From assembly GCF_003323735.1 (NCBI RefSeq), contig NZ_QOIM01000017.1, positions 1 through 64,000 of the forward strand: DNA of 64,000 nucleotides, in the 5' to 3' direction. A program made the translations under genes and the position numbers. The DNA comes from Streptomyces reniochalinae. Lineage in GTDB: Bacteria; Actinomycetota; Actinomycetes; Streptomycetales; Streptomycetaceae. Within the stretch, counting starts at the first letter, position 1, and each line of letters opens with the position of its first letter. Shown here piece by piece: positions 54,487-61,940 of the stretch. The notes below the pieces were generated by a model. It was not told the DNA's origin, made no database searches, and saw only the letters and a list, made by a program, of their open reading frames with translations.

Positions 54487-55574
54487 ACCGCCCCGACCGG
54501 TCCCCGGCGCGGCCGGCCACCGATGCCAGGCGCCGCCACGACCCGGATGTCCGCGGGTTCGCCAGCGACAACTACGCGGGCGTGCACCCGGAGATCCTGG
54601 CGGCACTGGCGCTCGCCAACGGCGGCCACCAGTCCGCCTACGGAGCGGACGACTACACCGCGCACCTGCAAGACGTCGTCCGCAGCCACTTCGGGCGCCG
54701 CGCCGAGGCGTTCCCGGTCTTCAACGGGACCGGAGCCAACGTCGTCGCGCTCCAGGCGCTGACCGACCGCTGGGGTGCGGTGATCTGTGCCGACACCGCG
54801 CACATCCACGTCGACGAGTGCGGCGCCCCCGAGCGGGTCGGCGGGCTGAAGCTGCTGACCGTCCCCACCCCGGACGGCAAGCTCACCCCCGAGCTGATCG
54901 ACCGGGAGGCGTTCGGCTGGGACGACGAGCACCGGGCCATGCCGCAGGTCGTCTCGATCGCCCAGAACACCGAGCTGGGCACGGTCTACACGGTGGAGGA
55001 GATACGCGCGCTGTGCGACCACGCGCACGAGCGCGGCATGCTCGTGCACCTGGACGGCGCCCGCATCGCCAACGCGGCAGCCACGCTGGACGTGCCCATG
55101 CGCGCCTTCACCAACGCGGCAGGGGTCGACATCCTCTCTTGCGGGGGCACCAAGAACGGCATGCTCTTCGGCGAGGCCGTCGTCGTCCTCGACCCCGACG
55201 CGGTGCGCCACATGAAGCATCTGCGCAAGCTGTCGATGCAGCTCGCCTCCAAGATGCGCTTCATCTCGGTGCAGCTGGAAGCGCTGCTGGCGGGAGACCT
55301 GTGGCTGCGCAACGCGCGGCACTCCAACGCGATGGCGCAGCGGCTGGCCGAGGGCGTCAGGGGCGTGCGGGGAGTGGAGATCCTCCACCCCGTCCAGGCC
55401 AACGCCGTCTTCGCCCGCCTTCCGCACGACGTGAGCGAACGCCTCCAAAAGCGGTACCGCTTCTACTTCTGGGACGAGGCGGCCGGCGACGTGCGGTGGA
55501 TGTGCTCCTTCGACACGAGCGAGCAGGACGTGGACGGTTTCGTCGCCGCGCTGCGCGAGGAGATGGGCCGCTGA
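54465..55574 (+). CDS. low-specificity L-threonine aldolase
   Basis: A 369-residue PLP enzyme of the beta-eliminating lyase family, cleaving L-threonine or allo-threonine to glycine and acetaldehyde. The PLP lysine is Lys230 in LSCGGTKNGMLFGE; HLDGARIANA holds Asp197 that binds the pyridine nitrogen; FNGTGANVVALQAL binds the phosphate. The N-terminal Arg-rich leader is longer than usual. GTG at 54465 overlaps the SDR gene, suggesting coupling. Confidence 0.9.
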   Translation: MADAPHLNRPDRSPARPATDARRRHDPDVRGFASDNYAGVHPEILAALALANGGHQSAYGADDYTAHLQDVVRSHFGRRAEAFPVFNGTGANVVALQALTDRWGAVICADTAHIHVDECGAPERVGGLKLLTVPTPDGKLTPELIDREAFGWDDEHRAMPQVVSIAQNTELGTVYTVEEIRALCDHAHERGMLVHLDGARIANAAATLDVPMRAFTNAAGVDILSCGGTKNGMLFGEAVVVLDPDAVRHMKHLRKLSMQLASKMRFISVQLEALLAGDLWLRNARHSNAMAQRLAEGVRGVRGVEILHPVQANAVFARLPHDVSERLQKRYRFYFWDEAAGDVRWMCSFDTSEQDVDGFVAALREEMGR

Positions 55575-55595
55575 CGGCCCGTAGTACGCCTGCCC

Positions 55596-55622
55596 GCGGC
55601 CCGGCGTTCCCACCCGGGCCGC
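55596..55622 (+). terminator. intrinsic terminator after the threonine aldolase
   Basis: A 9-bp stem GCGGCCCGG/CCGGGCCGC with a 9-base loop, 21 bp after the stop codon. Confidence 0.55.
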
Positions 55623-55662
55623 GAAAGACCGGGCCGTGGCGTCCCGCGGCCGGTATCAGGGC

Positions 55663-55690
55663 GCTGAAACCAGGCTGAAACCAGGCTGAA
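55663..55690 (+). repeat. 11-bp tandem repeat upstream of the DrrAB-like operon
   Basis: The unit GCTGAAACCAG occurs twice head to tail and then continues for six more bases, ending 25 bp before the ATG at 55716. An 11-bp period with an A/T-containing core is how SARP regulators see DNA, and a large SARP gene lies just downstream of this operon. Confidence 0.6.
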
Positions 55691-55715
55691 CCCGCACCGG
55701 CGCAGGCTGTGCCGC

Positions 55716-56729
55716 ATGACAACGGCAGCGAACAACCCAGCTATCGAAGCCGCCGGGCTGCGCAAGTCCTTCGGTGAGAAGAAGGTCCTCGACGGCATCG
55801 ACCTGACCGTGCCCCAGGGCACGGTCTTCTCCCTGCTCGGTCCCAACGGTGCGGGCAAGACGACCGCGGTGAGGATTCTTTCCACTCTGGTGGCCGCGGA
55901 CGGTGGGCGGGCCAGGGTGGCGGGTCGTGACGTGGTGGCGGAGGCGCAGGCGGTGCGCGGAGCGATCGGGGTGACGGGGCAGTTCTCGGCCGTGGACGGG
56001 TTGATCACGGGTGAGGAGAACATGCTGCTGATGGCGGATCTGCACCATCTCTCGCGCCGCGAGGGGCGGCGGATCGCTGGGGAGTTGCTGGAGCGGTTCG
56101 CTCTGGCGGAGGCGGCGAAGAAGCCGGCGGCGACCTATTCGGGCGGTATGCGGCGGCGGCTGGATCTGGCGATGACGCTGGTGGGCAGGCCGCAGGTCAT
56201 CTTCCTCGACGAGCCGACCACGGGTCTTGACCCGCGTTCCCGGCAGACCGTGTGGGACATCGTCAGGGACCTGGTCTTCGAGGGGGCCACGGTCTTCCTG
56301 ACCACCCAGTACCTGGGCGAGGCCGACGAGTTGGCCGACCGTATCGCGGTGTTGCACGGGGGGCGGATCGCGGCGGAGGGGAGTGCCGAGGAGCTCAAGC
56401 GGCTGGTTCCCGGCGGGTACGTCCGGCTGCGGTTCACCGATCAGGACGCCTGCCGGGGTGCGGCCGTGGCGCTGGGCGAGGTCGCCGCCGACAGCGAGGC
56501 GCTGTCGCTGCGGATTCCCAGCGACGGCAGCCAGCGCGCGCTGCGCTCGCTGCTGGCCCGGCTGGACTCGGCCGGTGTCGAGGCGGACGAGCTGACCGTG
56601 CACACCCCCGACCTCGACGACGTCTTCTTCGCCCTCACCGGCGACAGCACCCCACCCGCGCCACCCACTCCGCCCGCACAACCGGACCAGCCCACCCGCC
56701 AGGGCCGGCACACGGAGGCGGCCCGATGA
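55716..56729 (+). CDS. DrrA-like ABC exporter ATPase
   Basis: A 337-residue ATPase of the daunorubicin-resistance type, longer than the relative at 40.7 kb because it keeps the C-terminal DrrA domain (SEALSLRIPSDGSQRALRSL). Walker A LGPNGAGKTTAVR, signature YSGGMRRRLDLAM (Met replaces Gln), Walker B VIFLDEPTTGLDP, and switch LTTQYLGEADELADR, where Gln replaces the usual His as in DrrA. ATG at 55716; it overlaps the permease (ATGA). Confidence 0.92.
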   Translation: MTTAANNPAIEAAGLRKSFGEKKVLDGIDLTVPQGTVFSLLGPNGAGKTTAVRILSTLVAADGGRARVAGRDVVAEAQAVRGAIGVTGQFSAVDGLITGEENMLLMADLHHLSRREGRRIAGELLERFALAEAAKKPAATYSGGMRRRLDLAMTLVGRPQVIFLDEPTTGLDPRSRQTVWDIVRDLVFEGATVFLTTQYLGEADELADRIAVLHGGRIAAEGSAEELKRLVPGGYVRLRFTDQDACRGAAVALGEVAADSEALSLRIPSDGSQRALRSLLARLDSAGVEADELTVHTPDLDDVFFALTGDSTPPAPPTPPAQPDQPTRQGRHTEAAR

Positions 56730-57517
56730 GCGCTCTCTCCCTGGCCGCACGCGACGCGTACACGATGCTGCGCCGCAACCTGCTGCACGCCCGCCGCTAC
56801 CCCTCCCTCACCCTCAACCTCCTCCTCACGCCGATCATGCTGCTCCTGCTGTTCGTCTACATCTTCGGCGACGTGATGAGCGCGGGCCTCGGAGGCGGGG
56901 GCGCGGACCGCTCCGCGTACATCGCCTACATCGTCCCGGGCATTTTGCTGATGACCATCGGCGGCACCGTCGTCGGGGCCGCGGTGTCCGTCGCGACCGA
57001 CATGACCGAGGGCATCGTCGCCCGCTTCCGCACGCTGGCGATCCACCGCGGCTCGGTGCTCATCGGGCACGTCGTCGGCAGCGTGCTCCAGTCCGTCCTG
57101 AGCGTCGTCCTCGTGGGTGCCCTCGCCGTGGCCATCGGTTTCCGGTCCGCGGACGCCTCGGCCCTGGAGTGGCTGGCCGCGGCCGGGCTGCTGGTGCTCT
57201 TCGCCACGGCGCTCACCTGGATCGCCGTCGGTATGGGACTGGCCAGTCCGAACGCCGAGGCCGCCAGCAACATGGCCATGCCGCTGGTCCTCCTCCCTCT
57301 CATCTCGAGTGCGTTCATCCCGGCCGACACGATGCCGGGCTGGTTCCAGCCGATCGCCGAGTACCAGCCCTTCACGCCCGCCATCGAGACGCTCCGCGGG
57401 CTGCTGCTGGGCACCGGGATCGGCGACGACGGGTGGCTCGCGGTCCTGTGGTGCGTCGGCCTGGCCGGGCTCGGCTACCTCTGGTCGACGGCGTTGTTCA
57501 ACCGCGAACGGGGATGA
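56726..57517 (+). CDS. DrrB-like ABC-2 exporter permease
   Basis: A 263-residue ABC-2 permease with six segments. YPSLTLNLLLTPIMLLLLFV, FGDVMSAGLGGGGADRSAYI and AYIVPGILLMTIGGTVVGAA open it; RFRTLAIHRGSVLIGHVVGS is the typical inter-segment loop, and SSAFIPADTMPGWFQPIAEY is the DrrB motif near the end. Co-translated with the ATPase; the pair exports an unknown antibiotic-like compound. The last 20 bp overlap the convergent SARP gene. Confidence 0.92.
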   Translation: MSALSLAARDAYTMLRRNLLHARRYPSLTLNLLLTPIMLLLLFVYIFGDVMSAGLGGGGADRSAYIAYIVPGILLMTIGGTVVGAAVSVATDMTEGIVARFRTLAIHRGSVLIGHVVGSVLQSVLSVVLVGALAVAIGFRSADASALEWLAAAGLLVLFATALTWIAVGMGLASPNAEAASNMAMPLVLLPLISSAFIPADTMPGWFQPIAEYQPFTPAIETLRGLLLGTGIGDDGWLAVLWCVGLAGLGYLWSTALFNRERG

Positions 57518-60500
57518 GCGCGCGGACCGCTTGCCGCAGTGCGTCCCGCTCCAGGGCGGCGTACTCCGACACCGCGTCGGCGTACGCCGCCCTGTGGGCG
57601 TCCCCGGCCGCCTTCCTGGCGCGGTCCGCCGACATCGTCGGCCCGAACTCGCGCGCCACCCCCACCCGTTCCGCCAGCGCGATCATCCGTACGGCACCGG
57701 CACCTGTGGCGGTTCCGCCGGAGGCGAGCTCCGCCAGGCCCAGGGCGTGCAGCACCGTCCCCCACACGAGGAGTTCCATGGGCGAGCCGGACGGGCGGGA
57801 GAGCAGGGTCCGCAGCCCCTGCCACAGCCGCTCGAGGGGCCCCGCGACCAGTTCGAGCCGGCCGGCGTAGGCGTGCGCCGCCACCGCCGCCGACTGGACC
57901 TGGAACGCCCACGGGTCGAGCCAGAAGTCACCGCTGTGCGCCGAGCCCGCCGTGCCCAGCCGCTCCACCGCGCCGCGCCACAGGCCGAGTCCGGCCTCCG
58001 TCTGCCCGCGGGCCAGCGCGATCTCGGCGCGCCCGCCGAAGTCGGGCATGTAGAAGGCGTCCTGCTGCTGGGGGTCCTCGCCGGCCGCCTGGCGCAGCCA
58101 GTACTCGGCCTCGTCGGGGTCGCCGCGCTGGAGGCAGGCCAGGACGAGGGACGAGCGGATGAAGAGGTAGTCGCGCCCGTCGTTGAGCCGCGGCAGTACC
58201 TCGAGCACCGCCTTGAGGTGCTCGTACGCCGCCTCGCCCTGCCCGGTGCGCAGGCACAGCTCGCTCAGCCTGGCGTGCCCGGTGAGCAGCACGGACGGGT
58301 TGTCCAACGGTGCCAGCGTGGTGATCATCCGGCGGGCCGAGGTGAGCGCGCGCTCGACCTGGTGCTCGAACTCCCAGGCGTAGGAGGCGATGCACTCGGC
58401 GACGCCGGCCACCAGGGGCTGCTCGCTGGCGCACAGTTCCCGCAGCACCTCGTAGTGGGGAGGGCGCATCTCGGGGACCGCGCTCAGCACCGCTCCGGCT
58501 GCCCGCAGCAGCGTGTCCGGCGCCGCCGAGGGCAGCCGCCGCAGTGCGACGAGCTGCCGCGTGGGGGGCGGCCCGTAGGCCATGAACAGACTCGCGGTGC
58601 ACAACACCGCGGCCGCACGGGCGACTTCGACGTACTCGGGTGCGGGCCGGTAGTGCGACAGCGGCGGCCCGGTGTCCGCGGCGAGCGCGGCGAGGCGGGG
58701 GAAGTTGGTGTCGGTGGACCACAGACTGGCGAGGACGGCGGTGAGCGCGGCGAGGGTGGGACCGTCCGTACGGGCCAGGGCGTGTCGCAGGGCCGCTACG
58801 AGGTTGTCCTGCTCGGCCTTGATCCGCTCCCAGGCGGCGATCGGATCCTTCCCGCGAGGGGGGCTTCCCCCGGCCGGTCCGAGGGACGGCCGGGGGCTGG
58901 GAACCGGCCCTGAGCCGAAGAGCACGTCGTGGTGGGCGACCCCGAAGTCCCGCGCCCAGGCGAGGAACAGGTCGACGGCCTCCTCGTCCTCGCCCGCCTC
59001 GGCGCGCCGGGCCGCGCTGAACTCCCGTACCGTCTCCAGCATGCCGAACCGCGCGCCGGCCGGGGTGTCGGCGACGGTCAGCAGCGACTGGTCGGCCAGC
59101 TGTTCCAGAAGGGGAAGCGCGTCCTCGCCGAGCACCTTGTCCGCGGCTTCGCCAAGGAACCCGCCGGGGAAGACGGAGAGCGTACGCAACGCCGCCCGGG
59201 CGTCGTGCGCGAGCAGGTTCCAGCTCCACTCCACGACCGCGTGCAGCGTGCGGTGGCGCTCCGGGGCGTCCCGCGCCCCGCCGCGCAGCAGCGCGAACCG
59301 GTCGCCGAGGCGGCGGGCGATCTGCGGCACGGACAGCACCCGCACCCGCGCCGCCGCCAACTCCACGGCGAGCGGCAGCCCGTCGAGGTGGCGGCACAGG
59401 CCCGCCACCGTCTCCGGCGGCAGCTCCACGCCGGGGCGCGCGGCCCTGGCCCGCTGGGTGAACAGTTCCACGCAGGTGTCCAGGCCGAGCTTTGGCAGCG
59501 CGTACACCGCCTCGGAGGTGAGGCCGAGCGGGGCCCGGCTGGTGGCGAGCACCCGCAGCTCCTGCGAGGAGGAGACCAGGGCCCGTACGAGCGCTGCGGC
59601 ACCGCGCACGACCTGCTCGCAGTTGTCGAGCACGAGCAGCGCGGGCCCCGAGCCGAGCACACCGAGGATGCCGGAGACCGGGTCGGCCGCCAGAGGGCCG
59701 CTCATGGCGCCGTGCCGCCCCTCTCCCGCGCCGAGCGCGGAGGCCACCTCCCCGGCCACGTCCTCGTCGACGGTCACGCCGGCGAGCGGCACGAAGAACA
59801 CCACCGCCTGTGCGGCCCGGCGGCTGACGGCGTGTGCGAGCCGGGTCTTGCCGAGGCCGCCGGGGCCGACGACGGTGACGGCGCGGGAGACGCGCGAGAG
59901 CGCTTCCACCGCCGCGATGTCCTCGTCCCGGCCGAGCAGCGGATTCGGTTCGTGCGGCACGCCGTGCCTGACCACGGGCTCTACACCGTTCAGGAGCTGC
60001 CGCTGTACGGCCATGAGCCCGGCCCCGGGATCCGTGCCCAGACGCTCGCGCAGGCGGCGGCGGTAGATCTCGTACCGTGTCAGCGCCGCGGACGGGCCCG
60101 CTGTCCGCGCCTCGGTGCGCAGCAGCTCGGCGAGCACCTCCTCGTCGTGCGGGTGCGCCGCCGCGGCCTCGGCCAGCGGCCCGGCGGCCTCGGCGTGGCG
60201 GCCCAGCCGGGCGAGTGCGAGCGCCCTGGCACGGAGGAGCGTGCCGTGCGCCCGGGCCAGTTCGCCGCGGAGCGCGGCCACCGGGTCGTCCGTGGGTCCC
60301 GTGCCGGCCTCGGTGCCCTCCCACAGCGCGAGTCCGGCCTCGGCAGCGGCCAGCGATCCGGCGTGGTTCCCGGCTCCGGCCCGCTCCGCGCTCGCGGCGG
60401 CGTGCGCCGCCAGTGCACAGCTGTCGACCTGTTCCTCGGCCAGTGCGAGGCGGTATCCGGTCGGCGTACTGACGATGACGTCGGCGCCCAGCTGTGCCCG

Positions 60501-60701
60501 CGCCCTGGACACCAGGACCTGTACCGCCTTTCCCGGCCGCTCCGGCAGCGTGCCGGGCCACAGCCCGGCCACCAGCCGCCCGGTGCTGCATCCCGCGCGC
60601 AGGTCGCCCGCGAGGAGGGCGAGCAGGCCGCGGAGCCGGGGTGCGGTGATCTCCTGCCCGCGATAGGCGACGCGCGGCAGCAGGGTCAGGTCGGTGGTCA
60701 C
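57498..60701 (-). CDS. AfsR/SARP-type regulator with NB-ARC and TPR-like regions
   Basis: A 1067-residue cytoplasmic regulator. Residues 1-90 form an OmpR-type winged helix (LRGLLALLAGDLRAG to STPTGYRLAL). Residues 95-245 are a bacterial transcriptional activation (BTAD) domain. Residues 255-580 are an NB-ARC-like ATPase with Walker A VVGPGGLGKTRLAHA (279-287) and Walker B PALLVLDNCEQVV. The remainder is helical, TPR-like. The layout matches AfsR-like activators of secondary metabolism. ATG at 60701. It overlaps the exporter permease tail-to-tail, so antisense interference is possible. It may act on the 11-bp repeat at 55663. Confidence 0.9.
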   Translation of the reverse strand: MTTDLTLLPRVAYRGQEITAPRLRGLLALLAGDLRAGCSTGRLVAGLWPGTLPERPGKAVQVLVSRARAQLGADVIVSTPTGYRLALAEEQVDSCALAAHAAASAERAGAGNHAGSLAAAEAGLALWEGTEAGTGPTDDPVAALRGELARAHGTLLRARALALARLGRHAEAAGPLAEAAAAHPHDEEVLAELLRTEARTAGPSAALTRYEIYRRRLRERLGTDPGAGLMAVQRQLLNGVEPVVRHGVPHEPNPLLGRDEDIAAVEALSRVSRAVTVVGPGGLGKTRLAHAVSRRAAQAVVFFVPLAGVTVDEDVAGEVASALGAGEGRHGAMSGPLAADPVSGILGVLGSGPALLVLDNCEQVVRGAAALVRALVSSSQELRVLATSRAPLGLTSEAVYALPKLGLDTCVELFTQRARAARPGVELPPETVAGLCRHLDGLPLAVELAAARVRVLSVPQIARRLGDRFALLRGGARDAPERHRTLHAVVEWSWNLLAHDARAALRTLSVFPGGFLGEAADKVLGEDALPLLEQLADQSLLTVADTPAGARFGMLETVREFSAARRAEAGEDEEAVDLFLAWARDFGVAHHDVLFGSGPVPSPRPSLGPAGGSPPRGKDPIAAWERIKAEQDNLVAALRHALARTDGPTLAALTAVLASLWSTDTNFPRLAALAADTGPPLSHYRPAPEYVEVARAAAVLCTASLFMAYGPPPTRQLVALRRLPSAAPDTLLRAAGAVLSAVPEMRPPHYEVLRELCASEQPLVAGVAECIASYAWEFEHQVERALTSARRMITTLAPLDNPSVLLTGHARLSELCLRTGQGEAAYEHLKAVLEVLPRLNDGRDYLFIRSSLVLACLQRGDPDEAEYWLRQAAGEDPQQQDAFYMPDFGGRAEIALARGQTEAGLGLWRGAVERLGTAGSAHSGDFWLDPWAFQVQSAAVAAHAYAGRLELVAGPLERLWQGLRTLLSRPSGSPMELLVWGTVLHALGLAELASGGTATGAGAVRMIALAERVGVAREFGPTMSADRARKAAGDAHRAAYADAVSEYAALERDALRQAVRALIPVRG

Positions 60702-60739
60702 CCGTGCAGATTAGCCAAGGCGCGTGCGGGCCCACGGGA

Positions 60740-60941
60740 GTGTCTTCAAAGTAGCGGCGTCCGCCCGGAGGGCGGGCCTGGCGGTGTCTGGTGCGTGCGC
60801 TCGCAAGGCGGAGGAGGGAGTCCCTGCGTGGGGGCACCTCCCGGGGCGAGCGAAGCCGAGCCCTGGGGGAAGCGGCGACCGACGACAACGCCGCGAGCGT
60901 GCGTGCCAGGCGCCGCCAGGCAGGCGGGACTTTGAAGACAC
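60740..60941. mobile_element. 202-bp MITE-like element
   Basis: Perfect 13-bp terminal inverted repeats GTGTCTTCAAAGT (60740-60752) and its complement (60929-60941) bound 202 bp with no gene. The similarity of the two arms continues inward with gaps (GCCTGGCGG and GTGCGTGCGCTCGC against CACGCACGCTCGC). A CCACGGG heptamer occurs outside both ends (60732-60738 and 60944-60950), like a target duplication. It resembles non-autonomous elements mobilised by transposases elsewhere. It separates the SARP gene from the transglutaminase-like gene. Confidence 0.7.
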
Positions 60942-61031
60942 GACCACGGGGGCATCCCGCTCTTCGCGGAGGGCCGTTGGCGATGTGCGCCGGTACCCGG
61001 CGGAGTCCTCCCGCCCCCGGAACCGTGGAGG

Positions 61032-61037
61032 TATAAT
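61032..61037 (+). promoter_or_regulatory. consensus -10 hexamer for the transglutaminase-like gene
   Basis: A perfect TATAAT sits in a short AT-rich island (61030-61070), 60 bp upstream of the ATG at 61097. No good -35 box is found 17 bp upstream, so an activator or extended -10 would be needed. Confidence 0.45.
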
Positions 61038-61096
61038 TATGCAGTGTGACGTAATTCCATTGAATTGCGGTGCGGGGCTTCGTACGCTGACGCGGC

Positions 61097-61678
61097 ATGA
61101 GGCTCACACAGGTCACCGCAGACGAGTCCGCCTACCTCGCCGCGGACGAGGCCGTCGATCACACCCATCCCCGGGTCCGCGAGACGGCGGCCGGCCTGAT
61201 GGCCGGAGCCGAGGGGGATCTGGCCGCTTACGCGCGCAGCGCCTACGAGTTCGTCCGCGACACGGTTCCGCACTCGGCCGACGTCGACGACTGGCGCCTC
61301 ACCTGGCAAGCCTCCGACGTGCTGACCCGGCGGATCGGTATCTGCCACTCCAAGTCGCACGCGCTGGTGGCCCTGTTGCGCGCGGAGGGTGTGCCCGCCG
61401 GGTTCTGCTACCAGAAGCTGGACGTCCTCCACGGGCTGGTCGCCCTGCGGCTTCCGGGCTCGTCGCGCTGGGTGCGGCAGGACGCGCGGGGCAACAAGCC
61501 CGGAGTCGATGCCCGGTTCAGCCTCGATCGCGAGCAGCTCGCGTTCGCCGCCTGGCCCGAGAAGGGGGAGTGCGACTATCCGCTCCTCTATGCCGAGCCC
61601 CACCCCGTCGTGCTGCGCGCTCTGCGCCAGGCCACCGACCGCGCCCACCTGTGGCGGTTGCTGGACGTGGCGCTGTAG
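61097..61678 (+). CDS. transglutaminase-like domain protein
   Basis: A 193-residue protein with a papain-like fold of the transglutaminase superfamily. The Cys is in RRIGICHSKSHALVALLRAE, the His in DVLHGLVALRLP, and the Asp in RQDARGNKPGVDA, giving a complete Cys-His-Asp triad. Short single-domain members of this kind occur in many bacteria; they may be cysteine proteases or cross-linking enzymes, but the substrate is unknown. No signal peptide. It stands alone between a mobile element and an asparagine synthase. Confidence 0.8.
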   Translation: MRLTQVTADESAYLAADEAVDHTHPRVRETAAGLMAGAEGDLAAYARSAYEFVRDTVPHSADVDDWRLTWQASDVLTRRIGICHSKSHALVALLRAEGVPAGFCYQKLDVLHGLVALRLPGSSRWVRQDARGNKPGVDARFSLDREQLAFAAWPEKGECDYPLLYAEPHPVVLRALRQATDRAHLWRLLDVAL

Positions 61679-61940
61679 CCGGCCGACGGGAGGGCGGGGC
61701 GGGAGACCGGCGCCGGGTCGCCGTCGCGCCGGCTGTGGCGCGTCCCCCTCGTGCGGGTGGCGCTCGGGATGTGGCGTGATTCGTGTGTGCCGACCGGCTC
61801 CCCCTGTTTGAAGGCGGCTGTTGTGTGAAACAGTGCCAGATACATAGGTGGCCGATACACATGACCTTTGGTGAAACCTTTACTACGGGGGGTTGTTGCA
61901 CCTCGGCCGCGCACCGAAGGTCGGAAGCCGGAGGAAGCAC

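Noticed and set aside
58929..60935. A 668-codon plus-strand frame over the SARP gene
   Set aside because: Gln/Arg/Gly-rich antisense frame with no domain; the minus strand has clear winged-helix, BTAD and NB-ARC motifs.
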